Positions 30,094-40,050 are shown, counted from the first letter of the stretch. The stretch is DNA of 49,920 nt from Betaproteobacteria bacterium (GCA_028291945.1 JAQGNH010000437.1:1-49920), one strand, 5' to 3'. The notes: generated from the letters alone by a model not told the origin. Translations and numbers: made by a program.

Positions 30094-30519
30094 TTAGCGG
30101 GAGCAAATATCGAGGGTCGGAAAAAAATAAGCGATTTCGACTGCCGCGTTCTGCGCCGAATCGGAGCCGTGCACTGCGTTAGCGTCTATGCTTTGAGCGA
30201 AATCCGCCCGTATAGTGCCCTTGGCCGCCTTTTTGGGATCGGTCGCGCCCATGAGGTCACGGTTTTTCTGAATCGCAGATTCGCCTTCGAGAACCTGGAT
30301 CATCACGGGGCCTGACGTCATGAAGTCGACCAGGTCTTTGAAAAAAGGCCGCTCCTTGTGCACGGCATAAAAGCCCTCTGCATCGGCACTTGAGAGCTTT
30401 TTCATGCGCGCAGCGACGATCTGCAGACCTGCGCGCTCGAAGCGCGAGTAGATTTCTCCGATTACGTTGCTCGCTACAGCGTCCGGTTTGATTATGGACA
30501 AAGTCCGTTCCACAGCCAT
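30094..30519 (-). CDS. ndk: nucleoside diphosphate kinase
   Basis: A 141-residue enzyme exchanging the terminal phosphate between nucleoside di- and triphosphates. [20 protein letters not shown] opens the fold; the phospho-accepting His is in [12 protein letters not shown] near residue 117. Standard length. It heads the tight ndk-rlmN-pilW-rodZ-ispG run; the 129-base gap before it, after tilS, may hold its promoter, though I see only weak -10-like sequences there. Confidence 0.97.
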   Translation of the reverse strand: MAVERTLSIIKPDAVASNVIGEIYSRFERAGLQIVAARMKKLSSADAEGFYAVHKERPFFKDLVDFMTSGPVMIQVLEGESAIQKNRDLMGATDPKKAAKGTIRADFAQSIDANAVHGSDSAQNAAVEIAYFFPTLDICSR

Positions 30520-30648
30520 TAACGCACCCCTGGTGACTCAATCTAACCTGTAAGAATAACATGCGAACGCGTTTAAATAAAGATGAAGCAGCACTAAAAG
30601 CGCTAGTTTTCAGGGGCTTAACGTTGCAGACCAAGTCTGGACTGCGCG

Positions 30649-32058
30649 TCAGAAAACCTGCCAGGTTGGCGAGATTGCGGCTTCTTCTGCGGACGCCTGA
30701 TAAAGGTGATGCACTCCGAGCCCCGGAATGCACACCAGCGTATTTCCGCAGTAGATGAACGGTAAACGGGCGCGCTCCCAAGCCGGTACGCCCGCTTCCT
30801 GCAGCAGGTTCTTTACCGTCCGGCGGGGATGATCGGCGTCACACTGCAGGCGCTCGCCCCCTGCGCGACCCCGGATGGTCACGACCTGCGATCTCAATGG
30901 CTCGACGCGGATTCCCTTACCGCGGCGCGGTGTCATGCTCAGAACACCGCCTAAGCTGGGTAATACGAGCTCGGTTTCGCCACGCCAGGTCACGACCGAT
31001 GGAACGCCCGGATCGGCGCGCGCGGGCAGCAGATGAAGCATGTCCCGGTGCCGCCGCAATTCGCAGCCGCCAAGCTCGACGCGCACCTTGGCGTCACCCC
31101 GCGCGCTCAATGCTTGCCGCAAAGCCTCGTGCAAACGCTCAGCTTGGGGCATCGGCCAACCGCGAGCGGCGATGATCACACGCAGCACGTTCTTTGCGCG
31201 TGCTTCGGACAGGCGCTGCAGACGATCGAGCGAAATGGTGCCGCTGGTGAGACTATCCCCGGCATCGACACGGCCGAGATCGTCCAGCAGTGCGTCAGCT
31301 TCGGCGAAATGATTGGCAGCGCGCGTCAGCGTGGTACGGTAGCCCGGAACACGCGTGGCGAGGAAAGGCAGGATCTCGTGCCGCAGCCAGTTACGCTGGT
31401 ACGCTGGATCCTCGTTACTCTCGTCTTCGATCCACACGAGCTTGCGGCGCTGCGCGTACCCTTCGATCTGCGCTCGCGACACAGTCAAGAGCGGACGAAT
31501 GATGGAGGGAGCCATGAGAGGTGAGGCATGACGGCCGCTCAAGAGATTACCTGGCAGGGTTCGCGCAGAGTCCGCGGACTTTCTTAGAAATGGCATCGCG
31601 GCAAGGCCTTTGACGCCGGCGCCGCGCAACAGCTGCAGCAGCACCGTCTCGGCCTGGTCATCAGCGTTGTGCGCAAGCACGACGTAGTCGGAACGTGCCT
31701 TGAGGAGCGCTGCATAGCGTGCTTCGCGCGCCGCACGCTCTACGCTGTTGCCGCGGGCTACATGGACCTTGGCGACGCGGCATTCCACCTGACGCTCACG
31801 ACAAGCACTGCGACAGAATCGCGCCCAGCGCGCGGCATTCGGACTCAGCTGATGATTGACGTGCAGCGCGTGAAGCTCGAAACGCCGGCGCTTGCGAAGC
31901 CTCGCCAGGATGTCCAACAGCACGATCGAGTCGATGCCGCCACTCAATCCAATAAGCAGGCGATCCCCCGCTTTCAGTACGGTCCCGAGGCGCGCGGCGA
32001 CGTGGGCCGCGACATCGGCGGCGTTGTTACTTTGTTTCGACTTCCTTGAACTTGCCAT
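30649..32058 (-). CDS. tilS: tRNA(Ile)-lysidine synthetase TilS
   Basis: A 469-residue ATP-dependent enzyme turning the wobble C of tRNA-Ile(CAU) into lysidine so it reads AUA. The PP-loop is LSGGIDS (38-44), followed by [12 protein letters not shown] and [20 protein letters not shown] typical of TilS, then the C-terminal substrate-binding domain. The start at 32058 lies inside the last 32 bases of accA, with no separate ribosome site visible; a later start would damage little of the domain, so the exact start is uncertain. Confidence 0.93.
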   Translation of the reverse strand: MASSRKSKQSNNAADVAAHVAARLGTVLKAGDRLLIGLSGGIDSIVLLDILARLRKRRRFELHALHVNHQLSPNAARWARFCRSACRERQVECRVAKVHVARGNSVERAAREARYAALLKARSDYVVLAHNADDQAETVLLQLLRGAGVKGLAAMPFLRKSADSARTLPGNLLSGRHASPLMAPSIIRPLLTVSRAQIEGYAQRRKLVWIEDESNEDPAYQRNWLRHEILPFLATRVPGYRTTLTRAANHFAEADALLDDLGRVDAGDSLTSGTISLDRLQRLSEARAKNVLRVIIAARGWPMPQAERLHEALRQALSARGDAKVRVELGGCELRRHRDMLHLLPARADPGVPSVVTWRGETELVLPSLGGVLSMTPRRGKGIRVEPLRSQVVTIRGRAGGERLQCDADHPRRTVKNLLQEAGVPAWERARLPFIYCGNTLVCIPGLGVHHLYQASAEEAAISPTWQVF

Positions 32059-32995
32059 AACTGATCAGCCTCTCGAAGCGCGCTTCCAGAAGCTCGTTCA
32101 GAGGCTTGCCGCGAAGTTGGCGCCAGCTGTCCTGCAGTGCCTTTTTCAGACTCTGCATCATCGCTTCATGGTCGCGATGTGCGCCGCCGAGGGGCTCATG
32201 CACGATCTTGTCGATGAGGCCCAGTGCTTTGAGGCGCGTAGCGGTGATCCCCAGCGTCTCCGCAGCCTCTGCGGCATGGTCCGCGCTTTTCCAGAGGATC
32301 GAAGCGCAACCTTCCGGCGATATGACCGAATAGGTCGAGTATTGCAGCATGAGGGTCGTATCACCCACGGCGATCGCCAGCGCCCCGCCCGATCCGCCTT
32401 CGCCGATGACCGTGCAAACGATCGGCACCTTGAGCTCGGCCATGGCGTAGAGATTGCGGCCGATGGCTTCCGACTGGCCGCGCTCTTCCGCGCCCACGCC
32501 CGGATATGCTCCCGGCGTATCGATGAACGTAAAGACGGGTACGGCGAACTTTTCAGCGAGCTTCATCAGCCGCAGGGCTTTGCGATAACCCTCCGGTTTC
32601 GGCATGCCGAAATTGCGATGGATCTTTTCCTTGGTATCGCGGCCTTTCTGGTGCCCGATGATCATGCACGTCTCGCCGTTGAAACGTCCCAGCCCGCCCA
32701 CGATCGCCGCATCATCTGCGAACGAACGGTCTCCGTGCAGCTCCTCGAACCCTTCGAATATCCCGTTCGCATAGTCGAGCGTATACGGGCGCTGCGGATG
32801 CCGCGCGACCTGCGCGATCTGCCATGCGCTGAGCTTGCCGTAGATGTCCTTGGTGAGGCCCTGGCTTTTCTTTTGCAGCCGCGCTATTTCTTCGGAGATA
32901 TCGAGCGCTGAGTCGTCCTGCACAAAGCGCAGCTCCTCTATTTTTGCTTCAAGCTCCGCTATCGGCTGTTCGAAATCGAGAAAGGTCGTCTTCAT
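32027..32995 (-). CDS. accA: acetyl-CoA carboxylase carboxyltransferase alpha subunit
   Basis: A 322-residue subunit that, with AccD, moves the carboxyl group from biotin to acetyl-CoA to make malonyl-CoA. Hallmarks: an N-terminal [20 protein letters not shown] helix, [20 protein letters not shown] and [15 protein letters not shown] in the crotonase fold. Length is standard. A TATGAT hexamer nine bases before the ATG is too close to be a confident -10. In many betaproteobacteria accA precedes tilS, as here. Confidence 0.97.
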   Translation of the reverse strand: MKTTFLDFEQPIAELEAKIEELRFVQDDSALDISEEIARLQKKSQGLTKDIYGKLSAWQIAQVARHPQRPYTLDYANGIFEGFEELHGDRSFADDAAIVGGLGRFNGETCMIIGHQKGRDTKEKIHRNFGMPKPEGYRKALRLMKLAEKFAVPVFTFIDTPGAYPGVGAEERGQSEAIGRNLYAMAELKVPIVCTVIGEGGSGGALAIAVGDTTLMLQYSTYSVISPEGCASILWKSADHAAEAAETLGITATRLKALGLIDKIVHEPLGGAHRDHEAMMQSLKKALQDSWRQLRGKPLNELLEARFERLISYGKFKEVETK

Positions 32996-33140
32996 GAGGG
33001 CGCAATCATACCGTAAGCTCGCTCGCCGTCAGCGGTAAGGCGTCTCAAACATCATGCAGGGTGCGCCGCTCCAACACGTGTGTGCGTTCGAGATTTATCG
33101 GGTTCGCGGCTGACCCTTTACGGCTGACCGCCGACGACGC

Positions 33141-34832
33141 TCAGTACCACCCAACGTCCTCACCCCGGGGGTCACTCGCGGCTTGCGCGACGCCGTCGCG
33201 CTTCGCCTTGAACACCGCCTGCATGTTGCCCCACGCGCGATTCGCGGACTGGATCGCGTGACCCTTTGCCGCGATGGCAGCGCGCCATTCCGGCGTGTAT
33301 CGGTTGGGCTCAATTTCCACCAGATCCGGCCAGAATTGGTGGTGATAACGTGGCATGCTCACGAGTCCCTCGAGATCAGGGTCGGGCGATTGCAGGTACT
33401 GAAGTATGGCGAGCAGCACCTGGCTCACGATGCGCGAGCCGCCCGGCGCACCCAGAATGAGCACGCCTTTGTCGTCCTCAACGAAAGTCGGCGTCATGCT
33501 CGAGAGCGGCCGCTTGCGGGGCTCGATTCGATTGGCAATGCTGCCGCGCAGCTGAAACGCGTTCGGTACATCAGGCCGCAAGCTGAAATCGTCCATCTCG
33601 TTGTTGAGCAGAATCCCCGTGCCCACTGGAACGATCCCGGCACCGAAGAGGAGATTGATCGTGATCGTTGCCGCAACGCGGTTTCCTTCGCTGTCGACAA
33701 CCGACAGGTGGGTCGTGTCGTGGCTTTCGAAGTGCGCAGTTTCGACTGCCTCGAGCGCATCGCTTCTAGTCGCATGCGTCAGATCGATGTCAGCAGCACG
33801 CCTGCGGGCATAGTCAGCGGAGATCAGGCGCGCAACAGGCACCTGTACGAAATCAGGATCGGCGAGATAACGCGCCCGGTCGTGGAATGCGCGGCGCAGC
33901 GCTTCGATGACCAGGTGATCTGTGGATGCCTCGCCCACCTGCCCCAGCGTAAACCCTTCGAGCATGCCAAGGCATTGCGCAAGCGCGATGCCGCCGGCGG
34001 AAGGCAATGCAGCCGTTGTGATGCGAGCGCCGCGATAGTTGAATCGCACAGGCTCACGCTCGATCACCTTGTAGCTCGTCAGATCAGCACGCCGCCACGC
34101 GCCTCCCGCCTGATTGACGGCTTCAATCATTGCGTCAGCCAAACGGCCTTCGTAAAAACCTGCAAATCCGTAGCGCGCAATGCGCTCCAGCGTCGCCGCC
34201 AACTCGGGCTGCTTCAGGACGAAACCCGTGGAAGGAGCACGTCCCTTATCGAGAAAACCCTGAGTGTTCGCCCCTGATTGCAAAAAAGTCTCGCGCAGCT
34301 TGGCGATTCGAGCATAGCGAACGTCGATCGGGAATCCTTCGCGTGCAAGACGCGTCGCCGGCGCGAGCGTGACGGTGAGGGGTAACCTGCCGTAGCGTTC
34401 GGCAATGTGTACGAGTCCTGCAGGCACGCCCGGAATTGCGACTGCGGTACCCCCTCGAATCGAGGCGCCGCGAATCGGTTTCCCGTCTCGGTCGAAATAA
34501 TGCGCGTTCGTCACGCCGCTCGGCGCCGTTTCACGCGCGTCCACCATGACTTGCACGCCGTCGCCGGCACGATGCAACAGGAAAAATCCGCCCCCGCCGA
34601 GGCCGGACGAATAGGGCTCCACCACAGCGAGCGCCGCGGTGATTGCAATAGCGGCATCGAATGCATTTCCGCCGCGCTCGAGGATCGCGTATCCGGCTGC
34701 GGTCGCGAGCGGATGCGCCGCCGCGATCGCTGCGGTCTGCTGTGCGCCGGTGCTCGGCCCAACAAAGCCGAAGAACGCGACGAATGAAACGATCGTTACG
34801 CGGCGCCACAGGATCTGTGTGAAGGCCATCAT
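33141..34832 (-). CDS. ggt: gamma-glutamyltransferase (secreted)
   Basis: A 563-residue self-processing N-terminal nucleophile hydrolase that cleaves gamma-glutamyl bonds of glutathione and similar compounds, normally in the periplasm. An N-terminal signal (TIVSFVAFFGFVGPSTGA, about 13-30) precedes the large subunit; GGNAFDAAIA and GLGGGGFFLLH are family motifs. Autocleavage is predicted before Thr373 in HDTTHLSVVD, with the oxyanion-loop motifs LNNEMDDFS and PLSSMTPTF behind it. Its ATG overlaps the stop of the upstream hydrolase gene by four bases, so both are translated together. Confidence 0.95.
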   Translation of the reverse strand: MMAFTQILWRRVTIVSFVAFFGFVGPSTGAQQTAAIAAAHPLATAAGYAILERGGNAFDAAIAITAALAVVEPYSSGLGGGGFFLLHRAGDGVQVMVDARETAPSGVTNAHYFDRDGKPIRGASIRGGTAVAIPGVPAGLVHIAERYGRLPLTVTLAPATRLAREGFPIDVRYARIAKLRETFLQSGANTQGFLDKGRAPSTGFVLKQPELAATLERIARYGFAGFYEGRLADAMIEAVNQAGGAWRRADLTSYKVIEREPVRFNYRGARITTAALPSAGGIALAQCLGMLEGFTLGQVGEASTDHLVIEALRRAFHDRARYLADPDFVQVPVARLISADYARRRAADIDLTHATRSDALEAVETAHFESHDTTHLSVVDSEGNRVAATITINLLFGAGIVPVGTGILLNNEMDDFSLRPDVPNAFQLRGSIANRIEPRKRPLSSMTPTFVEDDKGVLILGAPGGSRIVSQVLLAILQYLQSPDPDLEGLVSMPRYHHQFWPDLVEIEPNRYTPEWRAAIAAKGHAIQSANRAWGNMQAVFKAKRDGVAQAASDPRGEDVGWY

Positions 34833-35686
34833 GGTTTGAGGTGCTGCTGAAAAAATGTTGCCACGCGGCGCTGCGTATCGAGCATTGCGGCGTGATTCGG
34901 CGGATGGCTTTGTTTCGTTTTTCCCGGTTCGTCGTACGAATGTTGTGCGCCTTCGTAAAGCACGAACTCAACCGCCTCGCCACGTGTCCGCATTGCTTCG
35001 GCAAACTCGCGGCAGACGTTCGGCGACACTTCGTCATCATCGGAAGCCGCGAAGATGAGCAGCGGTGCGTAAGGCTTGTAGCCGCGTTGCCGCAATTGAG
35101 TGCGACAGCTGGGGTATTGCGCGATAGCAGCCCGAAACCCGCGGGTCACATCCGGGTTCTCCAGCCCCGGCGCATCGGATGCCATTGCCGAGAGCAGCGC
35201 CATGCCCCCGTTAGACCAGCCCTGCAGGCCAATTCGATCTGCGATGACATCACCGCGGTTTCGCAGATACGCGAGCGCGCCGTAGGCGTCGAGCGGCCGC
35301 ACCCACTGCTCGCTGACCTCCGCCGGGCGGTCCTTGTATGAATGTTTCGGAAAACCTTCAGGATGGCCGCGCGGACCGAAGCTGTCGACGAGCATTGCCA
35401 GGTACCCTCGGCGCGCCCAGTACTCTCCCCACATCGCATGGCGCGCGCTGAGTGATTGCGTGGTGTAGCTTCCGCGCTTCAGAGATGAGTACGGCCCTGC
35501 GCGCCCGTGCAGCATGACGATCGCGGCGTACGGTCCCGCAGCGTGCGGTTCGAAAACGTAGCCGATGAGCTGCGTTTTTCCATCCGCGCTCGGAAATTTG
35601 ACCGCTGCGGGTGGAGCTGCAAGCAGGGTTGCAGGTGCGAGGGCATTCGTGAATGCAAAGGTCAGCGCCACGATGTTCCGAATCAT
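34829..35686 (-). CDS. secreted dienelactone-hydrolase-like alpha/beta hydrolase
   Basis: A 285-residue alpha/beta hydrolase with an N-terminal signal peptide (VALTFAFTNALAPATLLAAP, about 5-24). The oxyanion strand IVMLHGRAGPYS, the nucleophile elbow GWSNGG (Ser rather than the Cys of true dienelactone hydrolase), an acid in FAASDDDEVSP and the His in GAQHSYDEPG make a complete triad. Substrate unknown; the family takes esters and lactones. I start at ATG 35686 because the signal peptide begins there; the frame is open 55 codons further upstream without protein-like sequence. Coupled to ggt by a four-base overlap. Confidence 0.85.
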   Translation of the reverse strand: MIRNIVALTFAFTNALAPATLLAAPPAAVKFPSADGKTQLIGYVFEPHAAGPYAAIVMLHGRAGPYSSLKRGSYTTQSLSARHAMWGEYWARRGYLAMLVDSFGPRGHPEGFPKHSYKDRPAEVSEQWVRPLDAYGALAYLRNRGDVIADRIGLQGWSNGGMALLSAMASDAPGLENPDVTRGFRAAIAQYPSCRTQLRQRGYKPYAPLLIFAASDDDEVSPNVCREFAEAMRTRGEAVEFVLYEGAQHSYDEPGKTKQSHPPNHAAMLDTQRRVATFFQQHLKP

Positions 35687-35823
35687 GGCACAAGTGTACG
35701 TCCCATCCAGTTCCTGATGTACGGCTTTCGCAACCTTCAACGGCAGCGCGGTGCTCGGAGGTCCGCCATACAACGAACGAGACGCCCCACGCACTGTCAG
35801 CAGTCCACGCGATCGCGGTAGTA

Positions 35824-35833
35824 TCAGCGCTGA
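35824..35833. promoter_or_regulatory. palindrome ahead of the first Bug gene
   Basis: The perfect 10-base palindrome TCAGCGCTGA sits 16 bases before the start codon at 35850, just upstream of the ribosome site GGAGGAA. It could be a regulator site or chance in GC-rich DNA. Confidence 0.2.
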
Positions 35834-35849
35834 CAAATTGGAGGAACGC

Positions 35850-36812
35850 ATGAAACGCTTTACGCCTGCACTCCTGCTGCTGGCTCAGCTAGCGGCATCT
35901 GGCGCGTACGCGCAGAGTTATCCCACCAAGCCTGTTCGCATCGTCGTCGGTTTTACGCCCGGAGGCGGCGTCGACATCAACGCGCGCTTGCTTTCACCGG
36001 AGCTCACCAAGCAGTTCGGGCATCAGTTTATCGTAGACAATCGTCCGGGCGCCGGAACCAACATCGCGAACGAGTATGTCGCGAAGGCGCCTCCGGACGG
36101 CTATACGCTGCTCATGAATACGGCGGCGATCGCGATCAACATGAGCCTCTATAAAAAAGTCAATTTCGATGCCCTGAAGGATTTCGCGCCCGTATCCGTG
36201 TTTTCACAAAGTCCCAACATACTTACGGTTCATCCTTCGCTGCCGGTCAAGAACGTAAAAGACGTGATCGCGCTCGCCAAATCGAAGCCTGGCACGATGA
36301 ACTATTCATCTGCCGGAAGCGGCACTACCCAGCATTTGACGGCCGAGCTTTTCAAGCTGCGCACGGGCACGAACATCGTCCACGTCCCGTATAAAGGCAG
36401 CGCGCCTTCGCTGACCGCATTGCTCGGTGGCGAAGTGGAAATGACATTCGCCAACATACCGGCGATCTCGTCACACGTTAAGTCGAAGCGCCTGCGGGCG
36501 TTGGCGAACGCGGGCACGAAACGCGCAGACCAGATGCCTGACGTGCCGACGTTAAAAGAGTCCGGTGTGAATGGCGTCGAGGTCGTCGTGTGGTACGGTG
36601 TGCTCGCGCCCGCAGCCACACCGCGAGACATCGTGAATAGCCTCGCGACGGCGATCGCCAAAGTGACACGTTCGCCAGAAATGCGTCAGCGCTTGATCGA
36701 TCAGGGCGCCGAGCCTGTCGGCAATACGCCCGAACAGTTTTCGAAGCTCATGCACGAAGAAGTGACGCGCTGGGCCGAAGTCGTGAAAGTGTCCGGCGCG
36801 AAGGCCGACTAG
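35850..36812 (+). CDS. Bug/TctC-family periplasmic solute-binding protein
   Basis: A 320-residue secreted binding protein of the tripartite tricarboxylate transporter family. A signal peptide (ALLLLAQLAASGAYAQ) precedes YPTKPVRIVVGFTPGGGVDI, the ligand-gripping loop NRPGAGTNIA, and SSAGSGTTQHL, HVPYKGSAPS and GVLAPAATPRDIV, all family-typical. GGAGG seven bases before the ATG at 35850 fixes the start. No TctA or TctB membrane genes adjoin, which is usual for the many orphan Bug proteins of Burkholderiales. Ligand unknown (carboxylates are typical). Its stop overlaps that of the convergent MFS gene. Confidence 0.93.
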   Translation: MKRFTPALLLLAQLAASGAYAQSYPTKPVRIVVGFTPGGGVDINARLLSPELTKQFGHQFIVDNRPGAGTNIANEYVAKAPPDGYTLLMNTAAIAINMSLYKKVNFDALKDFAPVSVFSQSPNILTVHPSLPVKNVKDVIALAKSKPGTMNYSSAGSGTTQHLTAELFKLRTGTNIVHVPYKGSAPSLTALLGGEVEMTFANIPAISSHVKSKRLRALANAGTKRADQMPDVPTLKESGVNGVEVVVWYGVLAPAATPRDIVNSLATAIAKVTRSPEMRQRLIDQGAEPVGNTPEQFSKLMHEEVTRWAEVVKVSGAKAD

Positions 36813-38005
36813 ATTCCGCGCACCGGGTCCTCCTGAGTGCGTTGCGCGCTAACGCGGGCTTCGGCTCGCGTCGTAGCGTCTCGTCCCATGAGCCACGCGG
36901 CCAGAGCCAGCATCCCAGCATCAACGCAAAACACAGCCCCCATACCGAGGAGCGTCCCCAATGATCCGAAAATCAGCGGCATTACCATCTCGGTTATTTT
37001 GTTAACCGTCTGCCGCACGCCAATCGCCTCGCCGGATCGATCGCGCGGCGAACGATTGTAGGCGAGCACCAGCGAGAGCGGACTGCCGCAGCCAAGACCC
37101 AGACCAAGCACAAACGCGACCGCGAGCAACTGAGGGAAGCTCGAGGCGAACGGAAATACCAGGCACGCAGCTGTGGCCACATACAGCGAAACCGAAAGCA
37201 CGCGCTCTTCACTTGTGCGGCGAACGAGGCTCGGCATGAAGGTGCGCACGACAAGCAGGGCCATAGCGAAACTGCCCATGATCACTCCGATCAGCGAAGC
37301 TGAGAGCCCGATCGAGCGCGCGTAAATCGGCAGAAAAAAATTGAACAGCTCGAGTCCCGTTTCAATCAGTCCGGCCGTGATGAGAATACGGCGGAGCGGC
37401 GGATCGCCCAGGAGATCAGTGATCCGCTGCCGGCCTTTGAGCTTGTGTCTGCTGCGTGCGGCGGGAATGAGCCTGGGGACGAAGAACAGCAACACGATAG
37501 GCAATACTGGCAGCACCGCGAGCAACAGATACGTGCTGCGGTAGCCGATCACGTCGATCGCAAAACCAGCCGTAGTGGGTCCCAGCAAAGCCGTCAGCGC
37601 GACCCCGAGGCTGAATATGCTGTAATTGCGCGTGCGTTCGATGCCATCGCCGTATGCACCGATCAGATGCTGTACTGCGACGGTGTAGAAGATGTAGCAC
37701 AGCCCCACCAGCGCGGCCGAGATAAAGAGGGTCGCGAGCTGCGGCACGATGAACGGCAGCAGCAGCCCCGCGGCGAGCCCTGTCGCGCCGAACAGCATGG
37801 GCACGCGAAAACCGAAGCGGTCTGAAAGCTTCCCCGCATAGACCGACAGCAGAACGGGAAACACCGAATACATCGCAAACAGAACGCCAATCGTGAGCGG
37901 GTTTGCGCCCAGTTCGATTGCGTAGAGAGAAATGAGTACCTTGCTGCCTTTGAAACTGGTGTGCGTCAGCACGGTCACCAGCACGATCAGATAGATCGGC
38001 GACAT
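36809..38005 (-). CDS. MFS-family transporter
   Basis: A 398-residue inner-membrane protein with about 12 hydrophobic segments. The loop-2/3 signature YAGKLSDRFGFRVP is a clear MFS motif A; the first helix starts right at the N-terminus (PIYLIVLVTVLTH). I start at ATG 38005; another ATG 21 codons upstream would put a basic, non-conserved tail in front. Substrate not deducible. It lies head-to-head with the dehydrogenase gene at 38109 and converges on the Bug gene, whose stop codon it shares over a CTAG palindrome. Confidence 0.88.
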   Translation of the reverse strand: MSPIYLIVLVTVLTHTSFKGSKVLISLYAIELGANPLTIGVLFAMYSVFPVLLSVYAGKLSDRFGFRVPMLFGATGLAAGLLLPFIVPQLATLFISAALVGLCYIFYTVAVQHLIGAYGDGIERTRNYSIFSLGVALTALLGPTTAGFAIDVIGYRSTYLLLAVLPVLPIVLLFFVPRLIPAARSRHKLKGRQRITDLLGDPPLRRILITAGLIETGLELFNFFLPIYARSIGLSASLIGVIMGSFAMALLVVRTFMPSLVRRTSEERVLSVSLYVATAACLVFPFASSFPQLLAVAFVLGLGLGCGSPLSLVLAYNRSPRDRSGEAIGVRQTVNKITEMVMPLIFGSLGTLLGMGAVFCVDAGMLALAAWLMGRDATTRAEARVSAQRTQEDPVRGI

Positions 38006-38108
38006 CGAACAGCAAGGATGTAAGCTTGTTGGGCGGGGTGTTCGGCTGTATTTTAACGCATTCGGCACGCCCCGATCGCCGATCTATCCGCTACGCAAAG
38101 GAGCACAC

Positions 38109-38990
38109 ATGCAACTGAAGAAAATAGGTGTCGTCAGCCCCGGAGACATGGGTCAGGCCGTCGCGATGCGGCTGAAAGCCTGCGGGTACGAGGTTTACAC
38201 CGCGCTCGAAGGGCGCAGCAAGCGCACGGCGGAGCTCGCAAAAAATGCGGGGCTCGAAGACTGCGGATCAGTGGAGCGGCTCGTCACGACGTGCGACGCG
38301 GTGTTTTCGATACTGAACCCGGCGGCAGCCTTGGATAAGGCGCGCGAAATCGGCGCAGCGATACGAAAAACAGGACAGAAAATCCTCTTCGTGGACTTTA
38401 ACGCGATCGCTCCGCAAACCGTGCAGGAAATCGACCGGATCATCAGCGAAGCCGGCGGGATTTTCGTAGACGGCGGGATCATCGGATCGCCACCACGCGG
38501 CAAGGCAAAAACCAAGCTCTACGTATCCGGTCCCGCGGCAGGCGAGCTCACGCAGATCGTGGACGACCAGCTCCAGCTGCGGGTCGTCGGAGAGCGCACG
38601 GGCGACGCCTCCGCAGTGAAGATGTGCTACGCCTCGATCACGAAAGGCGCTCTGGCGCTGGGCATGGAGCTGCTGATCGCTGCACGCAAGCTGGGTGTGG
38701 AGCAAGCGCTCGAAGCGGAGTTCAAGGACAGCCAGCCCGACATCTATGAATGGGTGGTCAGCCGCTCGGTGACGATGCCTCCCAAAGCGCATCGCTGGGT
38801 TCCGGAAATGCTCGAGATCGCGAAAACGTTTGAAGGCGTCGGGATGACACCCCGCATACTCCAGGGTGCTGCCGACATGTACGAGCTCATAGCGACCACG
38901 CCGCTTGGCCGCGAGTCGCCGGAGCAGGCCCGCGAACGCGCTCGCACTGGGGCGGACGTCGTAAGAGGGCTCGCGGACGGGACGTCGTAG
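38109..38990 (+). CDS. 6-phosphogluconate/3-hydroxyisobutyrate-dehydrogenase-like protein with DUF1932 domain
   Basis: A 293-residue NAD(P)-binding beta-hydroxyacid dehydrogenase relative. The Rossmann start is VVSPGDMGQAVAMRLKACGY, a variant of the usual GLGxMG fingerprint, followed by FVDFNAIAP and FVDGGIIGSPP; the helical C-terminal half with VKMCYASITKGALALGMELL is DUF1932, carrying the likely catalytic Lys. AGGAG seven to eight bases before ATG supports the start. It faces away from the MFS gene, 103 bases apart. The substrate is probably a short hydroxyacid but is not known. Confidence 0.85.
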   Translation: MQLKKIGVVSPGDMGQAVAMRLKACGYEVYTALEGRSKRTAELAKNAGLEDCGSVERLVTTCDAVFSILNPAAALDKAREIGAAIRKTGQKILFVDFNAIAPQTVQEIDRIISEAGGIFVDGGIIGSPPRGKAKTKLYVSGPAAGELTQIVDDQLQLRVVGERTGDASAVKMCYASITKGALALGMELLIAARKLGVEQALEAEFKDSQPDIYEWVVSRSVTMPPKAHRWVPEMLEIAKTFEGVGMTPRILQGAADMYELIATTPLGRESPEQARERARTGADVVRGLADGTS

Positions 38991-39048
38991 TCGCTCAGCG
39001 GGTCAGCGGTCAGATGAGGATTCACGAACGCGGTTCATATCTTATCGC

Positions 39049-39065
39049 CAGCACATTTTGTGCTG
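39049..39065. other. hairpin at convergent gene ends
   Basis: Perfect 7-base stem CAGCACA / TGTGCTG with a TTT loop, in the 79-base gap where the DUF1932 gene and the cyclase gene converge. It may help end transcription from one or both sides but lacks a T-run. Confidence 0.3.
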
Positions 39066-39069
39066 ACGT

Positions 39070-39984
39070 TCAAATCCGATACTGTGACCTTCGGTCATAC
39101 GCGAACGCAATGATCTCGTTCGATGGTTCGGCGCGGCTGCGTCCGAGCGAGATTTGCCCGGAGCTGTCCAGCGGCAGTTCCCCGCGCAGCACGTGCACTT
39201 CCTCGCGGTTGTTAAGCGTCACGAAGGTGCCATTGATGCTGTGGTCGATGAGGTAAAAACGCGTGCGCATGAGCCTGATTGTCAGGTGCTGGCGGGAAGC
39301 AAAGCTGTCCGAGAGGACGAGATCACATTCCTGGCTGCGCCCGATCGTGATACTCGGACGCCACTGATTGATGCGGATCGTCTCCTCTTCCAGTGAAACG
39401 AGGAGACTTCCGGTATCGCCCGGGATGACCTTGTGCGCGTGGAAATTCACTTCGGTCATGTCCATGCGGTCGGGCTTCCACAGCACCTGATACACGGTCG
39501 ACTCGCGTCCGGTGCCTTTGAGCACCGTCTGAAACACCGGTCGGATGCACGACTTGAGCTCTGGGGATAAGGCGTTTTCCATCGCCTCGGTGGTCAGGAT
39601 CTGCTCGCGCGTCGCGACGGCAGAAACGTACGCAGCGACGTTGACGGTGTCGCCGAAAACGTCGCTTTCTTCGAGCAGAACGGGTCCGTAGGAGAGGCCG
39701 ATATGGATGCCCACAGGGTAGTTGCCGGGTCGCGTGCCGCTAACGATGGCCTGCATCTCGGAGGCCGCAAGCACGGCGAGGTCAGCAGTGGGGAAAGTAC
39801 AGAAAATTGCATCGCCGAGCGTCTTCACCAGACAGCCTTCGAACCGCGGCAATACATCCGCCATCGCCGCGAGACACGCGTTGATGATGTTGCGTGCCGC
39901 CGTATCGCCGAGCTTCTGATAAAGAGCACCGCTCTGGCTCACATCGGCGAACAGCACCGCTCGAGTGCTCGACTGCCTCCCCAT
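39070..39984 (-). CDS. class III cyclase-FHA fusion protein, catalytic Arg replaced
   Basis: A 304-residue soluble protein. Residues about 8-165 form a class III nucleotide cyclase domain: metal ligands Asp14 (LFADVSQSG) and Asp58 (KTLGDAIF), the purine-selecting pair Lys54 and Asp108 (adenylate type) and the catalytic Asn115 (FGDTVNVAAYV). At the position of the transition-state Arg (four after Asn) is Tyr119. Residues about 205-290 form an FHA phosphothreonine-binding domain with GR (215-216), SRQH (230-233) and NGT (251-253). The order cyclase then FHA suggests control by, or delivery to, a Ser/Thr-phosphorylated partner; no kinase gene is in the window. With Arg missing it may be a weak cyclase, a nucleotide sensor, or use another residue. 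Confidence 0.85.
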   Translation of the reverse strand: MGRQSSTRAVLFADVSQSGALYQKLGDTAARNIINACLAAMADVLPRFEGCLVKTLGDAIFCTFPTADLAVLAASEMQAIVSGTRPGNYPVGIHIGLSYGPVLLEESDVFGDTVNVAAYVSAVATREQILTTEAMENALSPELKSCIRPVFQTVLKGTGRESTVYQVLWKPDRMDMTEVNFHAHKVIPGDTGSLLVSLEEETIRINQWRPSITIGRSQECDLVLSDSFASRQHLTIRLMRTRFYLIDHSINGTFVTLNNREEVHVLRGELPLDSSGQISLGRSRAEPSNEIIAFAYDRRSQYRI

Positions 39985-40050
39985 ATTGCGAAATGTAGCG
40001 GTATTACGTGCGCTTGCGCAACTGCATTATCAGGCCGCGCGAAAGCGTGC

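Noticed and set aside
32996-33010. TATGAT as accA -10 element
   Set aside because: It lies nine bases before the start codon and has only a poor -35 (CTGACG, 16-base spacing), so it would give a nearly leaderless mRNA; evidence too weak to list.
33183-34277. A 364-codon plus-strand frame opposite ggt
   Set aside because: Antisense shadow with no family features; ggt is unambiguous.
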